Origin: Rugalucina vietnamica
Lineage: Eukaryota; Mollusca; Bivalvia; Lucinida; Lucinidae
Length of the DNA: 64,000 nt
Assembly: GCA_964017185.1 (NCBI GenBank)
Contig: OZ024872.1
Span: 38,570,188-38,634,187, forward strand
Reading direction: 5' to 3'
Shown: positions 23,256 through 33,223 of the stretch, piece after piece
Position numbering within the stretch: position 1 is the stretch's first letter
Layout of the letters: each line of letters begins with the position of its first letter
The notes under the pieces: model-generated
Told to the model about the DNA's origin: nothing
The model's input: the letters and a program-made list of their open reading frames with translations, nothing else
Database searches by the model: none
Made by a program: the position numbers and the translations under genes

Positions 23256-23479
23256 AACTTACTGGGTAATGCAAGAACACATCATGTTTCAAAGTGTACG
23301 AGTATATTATACAAAGATGAGCGGAAAATTAACAGCACAGCGTATTGGTAGACCATAGTCTGGTCTGAGACATTACATCGCAAACAGTATGCCGGATATA
23401 TAAAGTGTACAAACTGTAAATTCATTTATAAACGATGTACATGTAAATGGTTGGCTGCTGTCATTGCTCTACTGTTTTT

Positions 23480-23727
23480 TGACCCTGAAAAGTATATTCT
23501 ACTGGAACACATTTTATATAGAGAAACTGGGGTATACCTATTTTTTTTATCCAAACCATAGATTGTGGGTACTCGTTAGAACCGTCTCGGTGTGGCGGTT
23601 CTAACTTGTACCCACGATCCATGTAATGACTTAAAAGATTGAAAATATCAAATTTTTTCTGATGAATTATCAATTTTTACATGTGAAAAATTCTCTGTAT
23701 ATTACATGGACAAGTTTTCATAACGAC
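23480..23727 (-). mobile_element. MITE family B copy B7
   Basis: The core GATTGTGGGTACTCGTTAG / CTAACTTGTACCCACGATCC is mismatched, and the right end is TTACATGGACAAGTTTTCATAACG. It sits about 80 bp beyond the stop codon of the first ARF-like gene. Confidence 0.75.
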
Positions 23728-23805
23728 AATAGTTTTGAAATATCTTTCACTCGGACGTCGACGATATTCTTATTTTCTTTGAGCGAAATAATGTCATTTT
23801 TAATC

Positions 23806-24339
23806 TTATACAACCCGTTCCAACCAATCAAGGCTATCCCTAAGTCCTGCTCCTTCCACTCCACTTACAGCGAATACCGCCCATTTCCTACCGACAAGCA
23901 ATTTACTTGTTATTAAATCACTGATAATTTCCTCCTTAGTCATAACATCACATAGATCTTGTTTATTAGCAAGAATCGCTATGGGAACCTCTTTCAATTC
24001 ATCGTTCAAAATCGTTTCTTCTAACATTTTCTTAGCCTCGTCGTATCTATCCGAGTCACTCGAGTCAATCACGAAAACCACCGCCTCTGTTGATTCATAA
24101 TAATGACTGCGCGATGTCAACTTGCTATCCATAATTCCAAGATCCCATGTGACGAAATTAACACTTCTGTGTTTGATAGATTCCATGTTAAAGCCAAGGG
24201 TAGGAATAGTTGTGATAAGCTGTCCTAGTTTCAGCTGGTACAGAATGGTCGTTTTGCCCACCGAGTCGAGTCCAATCAACAGAATTTTCACCTCGCGTTT
24301 CTTCCCAGGTCTACAAGACGCACTTGACAATCCACCCAT
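23806..24339 (-). CDS. ARF-like small GTPase, catalytic Gln replaced (gene 1 of cluster)
   Basis: Intronless 177-residue protein of normal ARF length. MGGLSS at the N-terminus keeps Gly2 for N-myristoylation. The P-loop GLDSVGKT is at 23-30 and the switch I Thr in TTIPTLGFN at 43-51. G3 reads WDLGIMD at 65-71, where ARF proteins have WDVGGQD. NKQD is at 125-128 and the G5 region is AVSGV. Gly70 and the catalytic Gln71 of ARF1 numbering are thus Ile and Met, so intrinsic and GAP-stimulated hydrolysis should be weak and the protein may stay GTP-bound (inference). ARFs recruit coats and lipid-modifying enzymes to membranes. The start has an AAGATGG context. It belongs to a same-strand tandem set reaching 28.9 kb and shares an upstream TTAAGCTGTTTAAA (24601-24614) with the other copies. 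Confidence 0.88.
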   Translation of the reverse strand: MGGLSSASCRPGKKREVKILLIGLDSVGKTTILYQLKLGQLITTIPTLGFNMESIKHRSVNFVTWDLGIMDSKLTSRSHYYESTEAVVFVIDSSDSDRYDEAKKMLEETILNDELKEVPIAILANKQDLCDVMTKEEIISDLITSKLLVGRKWAVFAVSGVEGAGLRDSLDWLERVV

Positions 24340-24999
24340 CTTCTCGCTTGGGTAGTAAGATGGAGAGTGTACATATACCTAAAACCTTTGTCTGACTTTG
24401 CTACTGTGACGGTATATTGAATCGACACGGTGCCTGTAACGCTAAGGCAGTGATATCATTTCAAACACGGTACTAACTGTTGTCATATATTAAAGCGATT
24501 TCTCTATAATATACGAGAATGTAGGCCTATCTCAAGTTTTCCTACAAATATAAGCAAGACTTAGTGATTAAACTCTTTTTTCTCTGTGCATAGAATGTTA
24601 TTAAGCTGTTTAAATAGCTATTTAACTTGTTCGCGTCAACTGTTCACTTCTTTAACTTTATATTGTGTGGATCAATATCTCACTGCCTAACCACTACATT
24701 GACCATTACGCTGCAATCACTTGGCTATTCTATATTATATCTTTCGCTTCAATACATTGCGTGGTCCATTTTAGTCTTTTCTTCAGACGACAAACTATTT
24801 CCTTTTGGAACTTTGCTTAACCAGTATCAGTATGAGCGCATCTCTCCATCATTCGTAGTTGTCTCATTTTTGTATCCAGACTGTACAAGGGTTCATTACC
24901 CAAATCCATTCACATGCTTTTCATGTCATGGTCACTGCTTCCATTTGTGTATACCTATACATTTTGTTACATGTTTGTGGTATAACTTCCTCTAGCCAG
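24340..24999. other. 5' flank of GTPase gene 1 and spacer
   Basis: It contains the TTAAGCTGTTTAAA motif shared by the cluster (24601-24614). Plus-strand open frames at 24627-24995 and 24859-25233 run into the next pseudogene and MITE and are not supported as genes. Confidence 0.4.
24601..24614 (-). promoter_or_regulatory. Conserved upstream motif of GTPase copies
   Basis: TTAAGCTGTTTAAA, exact also at 25884-25897 and 27009-27022. A one-mismatch copy lies at 27321-27334 and a two-mismatch copy at 29181-29194. Each lies about 120-265 bp upstream of a GTPase start codon. It could be a promoter element or simply shared duplicated flank. Confidence 0.45.
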
Positions 25000-25742
25000 T
25001 CAAGTCCATCACTCAGTCCGTCTTCCTGCTTATCACTCACTGCAAATACCACCCATTTCCTACAGACAAAAATTTATTTGAGCCACTGCATGAGAAAAGC
25101 AACAATTTGCATAGGCGAAAACAAAACCGCAGATCAGCTGTGCAGTAACTGCACAGCTGATCAGCGCCTTTGTTTTCGCAGCATGTATAGTGCAATTTCT
25201 GTTCCTTCTAAATCCGAAATTTCAAGCTTCTAACCATCTTCTGTGACTGTACAGGCCGGTTTGTGTCGGACTTGGTCGGAAACCCAAATTGTTGGTTTTC
25301 TAACTCACAGGCTCATTTGTTATTAAATCCTTACATATTTACTCTCTAGTCATTACATTACTTAGATCTTGTGTATTAGCCAATATCAACACGGGTACAT
25401 CTCTCAATTCATCATTTGCAGTTGTTTCTTCTAACATTTCCACAACTTCTAGGTAAAACTCATGACCGTGCGTGTCAACTACAAAAACTACTGCTTCTGT
25501 TGATGGATAATAAGTACTTAACAATGGCCGCATTTTTTCACTACCCCCAACATCCCATGCGATGAAATTGACGTTCCCATGTTCGATGGACTCCACGTTG
25601 AACCAAGTAGTAGGGCTAGTTGTTACAACCTCCCCATGTTTTAGTTGGTACATAATTGTAGTTTTACCAGACGAGTCCAGTCCAACGAACATAATTTTCG
25701 CCTTGCGTTTCTCCCGTGTTTACACGACACTTGACAACCCAT
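25000..25742 (-). pseudogene. ARF-like GTPase pseudogene split by MITE A7 (copy 2)
   Basis: The start ATGGGTTGTCAAGTGTCGTG is followed by a frameshift within the first 20 codons. The body then reads GLDSSGKT, WDVGGSEK (Gln71 position is Ser) and ANTQD, where the NKxD Lys is changed to Thr. A stop follows MTRE at about 25339. After ITN the gene is interrupted by a family A MITE (25079-25315). It resumes at 25000-25078 with a shifted frame, giving KWVVFAVSDK and [12 protein letters not shown]. There are at least four lesions, so it is dead. It is about the same length as gene 1 once the insert is removed. Confidence 0.88.
25079..25315 (+). mobile_element. MITE family A copy A7, inserted in GTPase pseudogene
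   Basis: It runs from TGAGCCACTGCATGAGAAAA to AACTCACAGGCTCA. The palindrome at 25115-25179 is centred on CAGCTGTGCAGTAACTGCACAGCTG, where most copies have CAGCTTCGCAG/CTGCGAAGCTG. The empty site can be read from gene 1 (CAATTTACTTGTTATTAAATC at 23889). Comparison gives a 4-bp ATTT duplication if the element starts at GAGCC, or 2 bp if it starts at TGAGCC. Confidence 0.85.
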
Positions 25743-25883
25743 CAGAGGCTGTAAGGGATGATGTCGTATCTGAAGTCTAATTCTTTCACATGACCAATTA
25801 TTTACTTCGATCTAAAGTGCCATAGCGATTTTTCTCAGTGGTCTTTGTACATATTATAGAGTATATTATTTGTACAATAATTG

Positions 25884-25897
25884 TTAAGCTGTTTAAA
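25884..25897 (-). promoter_or_regulatory. Conserved upstream motif of GTPase copy 2
   Basis: Exact TTAAGCTGTTTAAA about 145 bp upstream of the pseudogene start codon. Confidence 0.4.
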
Positions 25898-26377
25898 ACA
25901 CGTCACCGTGAGTTATGTAAACAATATTACTTTAACAGACATGCAATTCATCTTTTCATGGAATAACACGCTATTGTCGCAGAGAACCCTGTCTCTTGTA
26001 AGGTGTCGCAAGTTTGCGCAAAACATTTTACTGTGGGTCAGGCGGTGTCGATACATAAGCAGTCATAAGGTAAATCTAAAATGCCGTATTTTAGAAAGTA
26101 ATGATTATGCCACCGATCAATACGCTACATAAACATTACCTAGGTCAAACGGATTGAAATCAGTCATTTGCGTTTAGAGTAGCCAGTATCGTTATGGAAG
26201 CCGGCTACACCTTTAAATTATCTGGCTTTCGTTGCCATCTTATACGCGGGGTCACTTTTGAAGATCCTTGCCTCCACTCCACTTTTATAACGTTCCATTA
26301 CGCATTACGACCCACACACTTTCTTCTCAAGAATGCACATGCTTCTAAAGTATCACTATTTATATTTCTATTTCAGT

Positions 26378-26887
26378 TACTTGTTAGAACTTCCTTTAGC
26401 CAGTCAAAACCATCACTCAGTCCGTATCTTGTCCCCTGATTATAACTAGTTTCATTATTTTACCCAGAAGACTCTTGTTTCTCAATAAATCCCTATGGAG
26501 TTCGTCTCTTATAATCAAACCACATAGATCTTGTTCATGACAAAAATCAATATGGGTGCCCCTTTCAGTTCATCATTCGACACTGTCTCCTCTTACAGAT
26601 TTATAGCTTCTCTTTATTTTGTCGATCGTGCAGGTCAATCACAAACACTACCGCTTCTGTTGATGTGCAATGCTGTCTTGTTAAACAATGGTAGCATTAC
26701 TATCACCAACATCCCAAGCGATGCAACTAGCATTCCCGTGTTCGATAGGTCCTACGTTAAAGCCAATGGTAGGGCTAGTTTTGAAAACTCTCCCATTAGT
26801 TAGTTGATAAAGAATAGTCGAGTCCAAGGAACAAAATTTTCACCTCACGTTTGCTCTGTGGTCTACATGATTCACTTGACTACCCAT
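26378..26887 (-). pseudogene. ARF-like GTPase pseudogene (copy 3, P-loop deleted)
   Basis: Remnants in order on the minus strand: an ATGGGTAGTCAAGTG start, LDS joined directly to TILYQL (the GKT P-loop is deleted), TSPTIGFNVGPIEHGN, IAWDVGDS (Gln71 lost), then frame-broken 3' sequence ending GLSDGFDWLKEVL near 26390. Several deletions and stops. It is the most decayed full-length copy. Confidence 0.82.
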
Positions 26888-27026
26888 CCATTTTGTCGTT
26901 ATGGCTAGACGGTGTCGTGTCGTTATCTTAGTCTAATTCTTTAACCTGGCCATATTTTTACTTCAATCTCACTTTTCATAGCTAATTCGCTCAGCTGTTA
27001 TACACATTTTAAGCTGTTTAAACGAC

Positions 27027-27330
27027 AATTAGCATTCCCGTGTTCGATAGATCCTACGTTAAAGCCAATGGTAGGGCTAGTTTTGAAAACTCCCCCATTA
27101 GTTAGTTGATAAAGAATAGTCGAGACCAAGGAACAAAATTTTCACCTCACGTTTGCTCTGTGGTCTACATGATTCACTTGACTACCCATCCATTTTGTCG
27201 TTAGGGCTAGACGGTGTCGTGTCGTTATCTTAGTCTAATTCTTTAACCTGGCCATATTTTTACTTCAATCTCACTTTTCATAGCAAATTCTCTCAGCTGT
27301 TATACACATTTTAAGCTGTTTTAAGCTGTT
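27027..27330 (-). pseudogene. Tandem duplicate of the 5' part of GTPase pseudogene 3
   Basis: Bases 27027-27320 repeat 26725-27018 at an offset of 302 bp with only a few differences. They include the truncated coding start (ATG at 27189), the same P-loop deletion and the upstream flank with the TTAAGCTGTTTAAA-type motif. The duplication is therefore later than the deletion and recent. Confidence 0.85.
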
Positions 27331-27334
27331 CAAA

Positions 27335-27958
27335 TCATAATGATTTGAGTCACTCATTGACTTAATTTACCTTAAACATATCTTATTTTAGTTTTCTAGT
27401 ATTTTCAGATGGCGGTTCAATGCCGAAGAAGTCAATATTATTATACGTCATTTTTAATATACATGTATATATATGCATTATCATTAATATTATATTGACT
27501 GATATTAGCTAATGTCAAAAGGTATTTGTAAACTAACTTGAAAAAAGTAGTCCAAAGGGCAACATCATGATCCATGAGCTGAAGCAGATAGAGACATCTG
27601 GGCACGAAAACTACAAGGAATAGATAGTATACACAAAAACGAAGACGGTTATGCTGGGCAGACGAAGGGCCAATCTGAACAAACACCGGGCAAGAAATAA
27701 GAATGAAATAGAACAATGTCTGAAAAATATATTCAATACTATAACAACATACAAACAAATAAGTATAAAATTGCAAAATTATTTTACTTTGATGCTCCCT
27801 CTATTTCATTATAGACTGGCTTTGGCAGGGAACATACATATCTGCATGCATCAAATATCAAACACAGTAAATATGATTAAATTCATGTATCGATAAACAT
27901 ATATGGGAGGTCAATTATGATCAGATGCAGCACAAAATGCGGAGTTTAATCCCTTACA
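27335..27958. other. Spacer between GTPase copies, nothing recognised
   Basis: AT-rich. Open frames on both strands (27441-27776, 27651-27896) overlap each other and show no domain. Confidence 0.35.
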
Positions 27959-28215
27959 GAAACATACCCATGCAATATACAGAAATAATTATTAAAGTTT
28001 ATAAAAATGAAAAATTGCAGTAGATGTTTTAAACTCAAAACATAGACTGTGGTTACACGTTAGAACCGCCGTGGCGAGGCGGTTCTAACGAGTACCCAAA
28101 ATCTATGTTTGGGGCAAAAATAAGACAAACAGGAATACCCTCGAAAACCTCAGTTATTCTATACAAAAATGGTGTTCAAGGGGATATACTTTTCATGGAC
28201 ATTTTTTTTCTGATG
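27959..28215 (+). mobile_element. MITE family B copy B8
   Basis: The core GACTGTGGTTACACGTTAG / CTAACGAGTACCCAAAATC surrounds CCGCCGTGGCGAGGCGG, and the right end is CATGGACATTTTTTTTCTGATG. It lies about 75 bp beyond the stop of GTPase gene 4, the same relative place as B7 after gene 1. Confidence 0.75.
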
Positions 28216-28290
28216 CACCTGTAGACCAGTCCCCGCTTTTCATCGAGTATGTGCCATGGTGCTGCCAACAAATATAGAACAAATATTATT

Positions 28291-28941
28291 TTAACGAAAT
28301 AATGTTTTCAGTGCTGAAATTGCTTGACTGTAATACGATAGTTTCGAAACATCTTTAACACTAGCTTCTGTTCCATTCGTCTCTTCTTTATCTGCGGGAC
28401 CTTTATTTGTTAGAACTGTCTCAAGCCAATCAAGTCCGTCACTCAGCCCTTCTCCTAACGTACCACTCACAGCAAATACGTCCCATTTCCTACCATCAAG
28501 CCATTTATTTGTCATCATATCACTAAGAATTTCCTCTCTAGTCATAACACCACTAAGATCTTGTTTATTTGCCAGTATCAGTATGGGAATATTTTTCAAC
28601 AGCTCGTCCGAAATAGTCTCTTGTAGCATTTCTACAGCTTCTCTGTACCTCTCCCTATCATGGGAATCAATAACGAAAATTAGCGCCTCTGTGCCGGCAT
28701 AATAATGTCTGAGCAACGTCCGCATTTTGTCCCGAACACCCACATCCCATGCCGAGAAATTTATATTTCCGTGTTCGATAGTTTCCACGTTGAATCCAAT
28801 GGTAGGGATAGTCGTAACAATCTCGCCGAGTTTTAGCTGGTAAAGGATTGTCGTTTTGCCCGCAGCGTCAAGTCCAATGAACAGAATTCTCACTTCCCGC
28901 TTTTTCCAAAGTTTACATGAAACACTCGACAAACCTCCCAT
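28291..28941 (-). CDS. ARF-like small GTPase with C-terminal extension (gene 4 of cluster)
   Basis: Intronless, 216 residues from the MGGLSSVS start. An in-frame ATG 17 codons upstream is possible, but it would bury the myristoylation Gly. P-loop GLDAAGKT is at 23-30, switch I Thr in [13 protein letters not shown] at 125-128 and AVSGT at G5. G3 reads WDVGVRDK, so Gly70 and Gln71 of ARF1 are Val and Arg. After DWLETVL a 38-residue polar tail ([13 protein letters not shown] and on) is absent from ARF1 and from gene 1. It is the best preserved copy and the likely functional reference of the cluster. Nucleotide binding should be intact; hydrolysis is likely impaired (inference). Confidence 0.88.
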   Translation of the reverse strand: MGGLSSVSCKLWKKREVRILFIGLDAAGKTTILYQLKLGEIVTTIPTIGFNVETIEHGNINFSAWDVGVRDKMRTLLRHYYAGTEALIFVIDSHDRERYREAVEMLQETISDELLKNIPILILANKQDLSGVMTREEILSDMMTNKWLDGRKWDVFAVSGTLGEGLSDGLDWLETVLTNKGPADKEETNGTEASVKDVSKLSYYSQAISALKTLFR

Positions 28942-30694
28942 CCTTTTGTGTCGGATGGAGGCGATAATCACAAATATAATATAATACTTCACTTCCTGAT
29001 ATCGTCATTACATTATCTTTTCGCTTTTTGGTGCATATGGACTTCCAATTGTTTACTTTTTCTTTCATTTAATCGAAAAATACGTTCATTTGCTTCGATC
29101 TTATGAACGTTTTATTTCTAGTTTATCTTTATATACTATACACAAGCAATTCTATATTTAGTTTATATATAAAATCCGTGTTGAGTTGTTTAAAACCTCG
29201 TCAACAGGATTTGCGTTAACTATTTACTTTTATGAAAATTAACTCTACCAATACACGTAAGCATAGTCCTCGATGAAGTTATGTCCCTTATGCGTGATTT
29301 AGACAGATGTACATACATAGTGACCAGACACGAATGATATACATGTATATAATGTACACTTAATGAAACATCGATTGATAATATACCGCACTGACTGTGA
29401 AATTGTCAATCGTTTTAATGTTTGTATAGTAGCTGTGCCATAACATAACAAATGTGAAGGAAGTCAATATTAACAGACGCGCCATATTAACGTATCCACC
29501 CTCATAAAATTTATTGTCGTTCATATGGAGAGACCTTATTCCATTTTAAAGAAGCCCAATTACTTTGGAGAGACCTTATGTCATTTTAAAGAAACCCAAT
29601 TATTTTGAATTGGGAAATTTTTACGTAAGGTTAATTTCGCGAATTTCCTATCTCCAAATTATTTTCGCGAACGAGTATACGTAAAGTAACCAAAGCTTAC
29701 AGTAGCGAGAACCTTAATTAGGTTGGTCGGATAGTTATTTATTATTTATAAATTGACTTTACATGTACGGGTATGTAGTTTTATCTTAGGTCTTGTATCT
29801 AAATAGTTACCATAAAAATTTTGTGCCTAACTTTGTAACTAGTATAGTTATATCTTTGGCTCTTTTGTGTTGTTGTTGATGGTGATGATGTTGCTGTAAA
29901 CTACGCGTCATCGAAACATTTCCATCAGAGAAGACTTCAGACTGTCTATGGAAACCGTAAGATTAGTATGCAAAGACGAGTATTGGTGAACCGTTTTCTT
30001 TTATATCTAAAGTATCGGAGTTCAATAACAAGTCATTTCTTTTATTCATGATACTAACCAGTCTTCGAAATAATTTGATCGCTTTCACCGAGAAGTAAAA
30101 GAAGAAAGAGATTAATCTATTGTAATATGAACAATTATATATATTATCCATTCTGTAGTAATTGCAGTGAATTTTAACAAAGAATTCTCAAAACCTGATC
30201 TATGGTAACATTGCAAATATTTGTACAGTAATTACGAAAAGGAAGAGAACAGCCGAACCATTATCCTGTAACGGCACATCGTCATTTATATTTCAACTGG
30301 CCATAGGCGTTTGGAATATACAAAGTAGGTAAGATCGATTTTGGATTCAAAAATGAATTCTTTCCAAAGCTTTACCTTTGGCAAAACTGTAAATGGTTGG
30401 AATCTATCAACACGTTTACAAAATGTTTTCTGCTTAATGGGAGGACATACTGATTTGATACGTTTTGTCTTTGAATAAGCATATTAAATGACAACTATCT
30501 TCTTTTATGCATTAAACATGTACGTGTGTGTTTAAATATTTTCAATGGCACATCATTTTTACATGTGTATGTCTTTTACAGCATGTGATATGGTAGAATG
30601 TCACCTTATTACTGCGCAAATCACATGAACTAAACAACATCACCCATGCCAAAACTATTGGCAGTACATACATTAGCAGGTAACATTCACGAAG
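28942..30694. other. Intergenic stretch between GTPase cluster and KY-like gene
   Basis: It holds a diverged copy of the cluster motif (TTGAGTTGTTTAAA, 29181-29194) and a roughly 49-bp direct duplication at 29527-29622 (GGAGAGACCTTAT, CATTTTAAAGAA, CCCAATTA in both). No gene is seen. The 5' region of the KY-like gene contains CATTAGCAG just upstream of its ATG, a possible splice acceptor in the 5' UTR. Confidence 0.4.
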
Positions 30695-32464
30695 ATGGGG
30701 TCATGTTCGTCAAAATCGAATGAAATCTCGCCTACAACGCCAAAATTCCAAGGAAATATTTCACAAAATGATCACCAAAACGCTGTAGTGGATGATCATG
30801 AAGAAGGTATACCAACAACTGATCCTGGAAAGGCTTTATCGAGTGACCACGCAAAAGTTACATTAGACGACAATTTAAAGGCTATTCCAAACGACCATGG
30901 AAAAGATTCATCAAATGATCATGACAAAATTTCTCCAAAGGACCATAAAAAGGCTACACCAAAAGATCGTAGTAAAGGAGCTACAAAGCCTCAAGGAAAG
31001 ACTAAAGATAATTTAAAACGCAAAACAAAGGAGGAAAATAACCACCTGAAAAAAGATAATAATGACGCTAAGACCGAGAAAGTTACGGTCAAAAACGACG
31101 ATCATCTAATGAAAGTCACCATAAAGACAAATCTTGTAGATAATGACAACCTCGATGCAGTTTACGATATTCCTCCTCCACAGCCACCAAAACTTCGTAA
31201 AAAGGAGATTCTTAAATACATATCAAATATACCTAAGATAGATGAACATGCAAAGAATGCATCACCAAAGTTGAAAGACAATCTTCCCGATCTTGTCAAT
31301 TATCTCTGCATACCATCAAACGATCCAGTATCCATCATTCGAGCAATCTTTGTCTGGGTGGCCTACAACATAGACTACGATGCAGATGGATATTTCGGAA
31401 GAGCTGAGAAGTCACAGTGTGACTATGTCTCTGTTCTAAAATCTGGAAAATCGGTTTGCGAAGGTTACGCAAATGTGGTTCAAGCATTGTGCAAAGAGGC
31501 TGGAATCGTGGCTAAGAAACTTAGTGGGTTTGCAAAAGGTTTTGCTCATTCAATCGATACACGCTATACGCAAGATAGTAAGACAAACCATGCATGGAAT
31601 GCCGTGTTCATCAAGGGCAACTGGTTTTTGCTGGATAGCACATGGGGAGCAGGGAATGTCAGCAGAGAAACAAAGCAATTTGAGAGGAAATTCAACGAAT
31701 TCTATTTCCTAACAGACCCAGGACAATTTATCAATTCCCACTATCCTGTTTGCAAAGAAAATATTGAAGAAAGTCAAAATTGGCAGCTTCTGAAAAAACC
31801 GTATTCACTGGAACAATTCAACGATTCAGTGAAAATTCAGCCGGCTGCTTTCGAACTTGGTCTATTACCACAATCACATAAGGAGTCGGTTATCGAGTTC
31901 GCAGACGAATTAGAGCTGGAATTTAAAGAAAAACTACCGAAAACAAACAAAGTTACAACGGGTCTATACTTAAAAGACGGCAACAAGCTGCACAAAGAAG
32001 AATATTGTTGTTTCGCCTTTTGGTCAAAGGAGAGCCTTAACATAAAAGTGAAGCCTCCAAAGACTGGTACATACGAGCTTAAGATTTATGGTAAAGTTTT
32101 AGAAGAAGACAACAGTGACTCATCTCCACATTTGTTCAGCTATACGCTGGTTTGCCACGTTCCAAACGACGTGATGACGTCGAGAAGATTTCCCTATCCG
32201 GAAATATATCCACGTGCATTTCTAGATGTATGTGAAATAATCGAGCCGCTTGGGAAACAACTGTCGCCTCACAGCAATGTGACAATGAAATTCAGGTCGC
32301 CACATTTGAAACGAATAAAGATACAAAAGGCTTTGTTAGAAAAACAAGGGGATACATTTGCAGGCAATGTTTTGACGCCAGAGAGTGGTGATGTAATAAC
32401 AGTGTTTGGGTCAAGAGAAGATAAAGGTTCATTGAAAGGAATATACAAGTTTTGTGTTGGCTGA
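30695..32464 (+). CDS. Kyphoscoliosis peptidase-like transglutaminase-core protein
   Basis: A single uninterrupted 589-residue frame. The N-terminus MGSCSSKS carries Gly2 and Cys4, a dual N-myristoyl/palmitoyl signal. Residues 20-95 are a low-complexity run of about 10-residue units built on DHxKxxPxD (NDHGKDSSNDHDK, PKDHKKATPKD), then a Lys/Asn-rich linker to about 150. A proline patch (IPPPQPP) precedes the transglutaminase-like core at about 170-330. Cys255 (GKSVCEGYA), His299 (TNHAWNA) and Asp314 (FLLDSTWG) are the expected Cys-His-Asp triad. The C-terminal 270 residues match the beta-rich region that follows this core in KY/hillarin proteins. KY proteins act at the cytoskeleton; membrane anchoring here is inferred. 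The lack of introns in the visible frame is notable. MITE A8 starts 8 bases after the stop. Confidence 0.87.
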   Translation: MGSCSSKSNEISPTTPKFQGNISQNDHQNAVVDDHEEGIPTTDPGKALSSDHAKVTLDDNLKAIPNDHGKDSSNDHDKISPKDHKKATPKDRSKGATKPQGKTKDNLKRKTKEENNHLKKDNNDAKTEKVTVKNDDHLMKVTIKTNLVDNDNLDAVYDIPPPQPPKLRKKEILKYISNIPKIDEHAKNASPKLKDNLPDLVNYLCIPSNDPVSIIRAIFVWVAYNIDYDADGYFGRAEKSQCDYVSVLKSGKSVCEGYANVVQALCKEAGIVAKKLSGFAKGFAHSIDTRYTQDSKTNHAWNAVFIKGNWFLLDSTWGAGNVSRETKQFERKFNEFYFLTDPGQFINSHYPVCKENIEESQNWQLLKKPYSLEQFNDSVKIQPAAFELGLLPQSHKESVIEFADELELEFKEKLPKTNKVTTGLYLKDGNKLHKEEYCCFAFWSKESLNIKVKPPKTGTYELKIYGKVLEEDNSDSSPHLFSYTLVCHVPNDVMTSRRFPYPEIYPRAFLDVCEIIEPLGKQLSPHSNVTMKFRSPHLKRIKIQKALLEKQGDTFAGNVLTPESGDVITVFGSREDKGSLKGIYKFCVG

Positions 32465-32472
32465 ATCAAAAA

Positions 32473-32706
32473 TGAGTCTGTGCATGAGAAAACCAACAAT
32501 TTGGGGTTCCGACCAGGTCTGACACAAACCAGGCTGTACAGTTACAGAAGCAGGCTAGAAGCTTGAAATTTTGGATTTAAGAAGAGAGATTGAACTATTC
32601 GTGTAGCGAAAGCAAAGGCGCTGATCAGCTTCGCAGTTACTGCGAAGCTGATCTGCGTCTTTGTTTTCGCCTATGCAGATTGTTGGTTTTCTCATGCATT
32701 GGCTCA
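32473..32706 (-). mobile_element. MITE family A copy A8, directly after the KY-like stop
   Basis: Ends TGAGTCTGTGCATGAGAAAA and TTTTCTCATGCATTGGCTCA. The palindrome is centred on CTTCGCAGTTACTGCGAAG with outer arms AAAGGCGCTGATC / GATCTGCGTCTTT. It must be part of the 3' UTR unless the transcript ends within 8 bases of the stop. Confidence 0.85.
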
Positions 32707-33223
32707 AATTCAAAGCGATCTCCCACTCCATAATGTCAAGAATAACTGTCTAGACTGTATTATATAGAGAATAATCTGCAAATTGTTATACACAGAATCA
32801 CAAACAACAGTACTGTGAAGTAATTAAAATGTGTATTATTAACCACATAGGTCCAAACTACTACATTGCACCACTTTGGACTTAATTGTTGGATAATAAT
32901 TTAAAACGATTTAATTACTAAAGTCTTTGTAAATACTATCTAACGCAGAATACCAAAATGAATAGATAAATGCTTATGCATTTTGTTAATTGACTACATT
33001 ACTGTTAATACGTTACTTCGCAACTGTTAGGTGTTTTATTGTGACACTCCATATACCTTCCTTTTGGAAATTTGTGATTTTATTAGGTGGGCGATATATA
33101 TTTCAGCATGGGTTTCTCATTCTTTTTTATTATGCGGACGCTAGGAATCAACAATGTGCTTAGATGTATATAATCCCATTTTGTAACATTTCGTGTCAAT
33201 GTCACCTTTGGTTCCGTGTTCCG
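32707..33223. other. Gene-free AT-rich stretch
   Basis: Nothing recognised. No clear AATAAA for the KY-like gene. Confidence 0.3.

Noticed and set aside
26531-26803. 90-codon plus-strand frame as a gene
   Set aside because: Antisense to the decayed ARF-like pseudogene 3, whose remnants on the other strand explain its openness.
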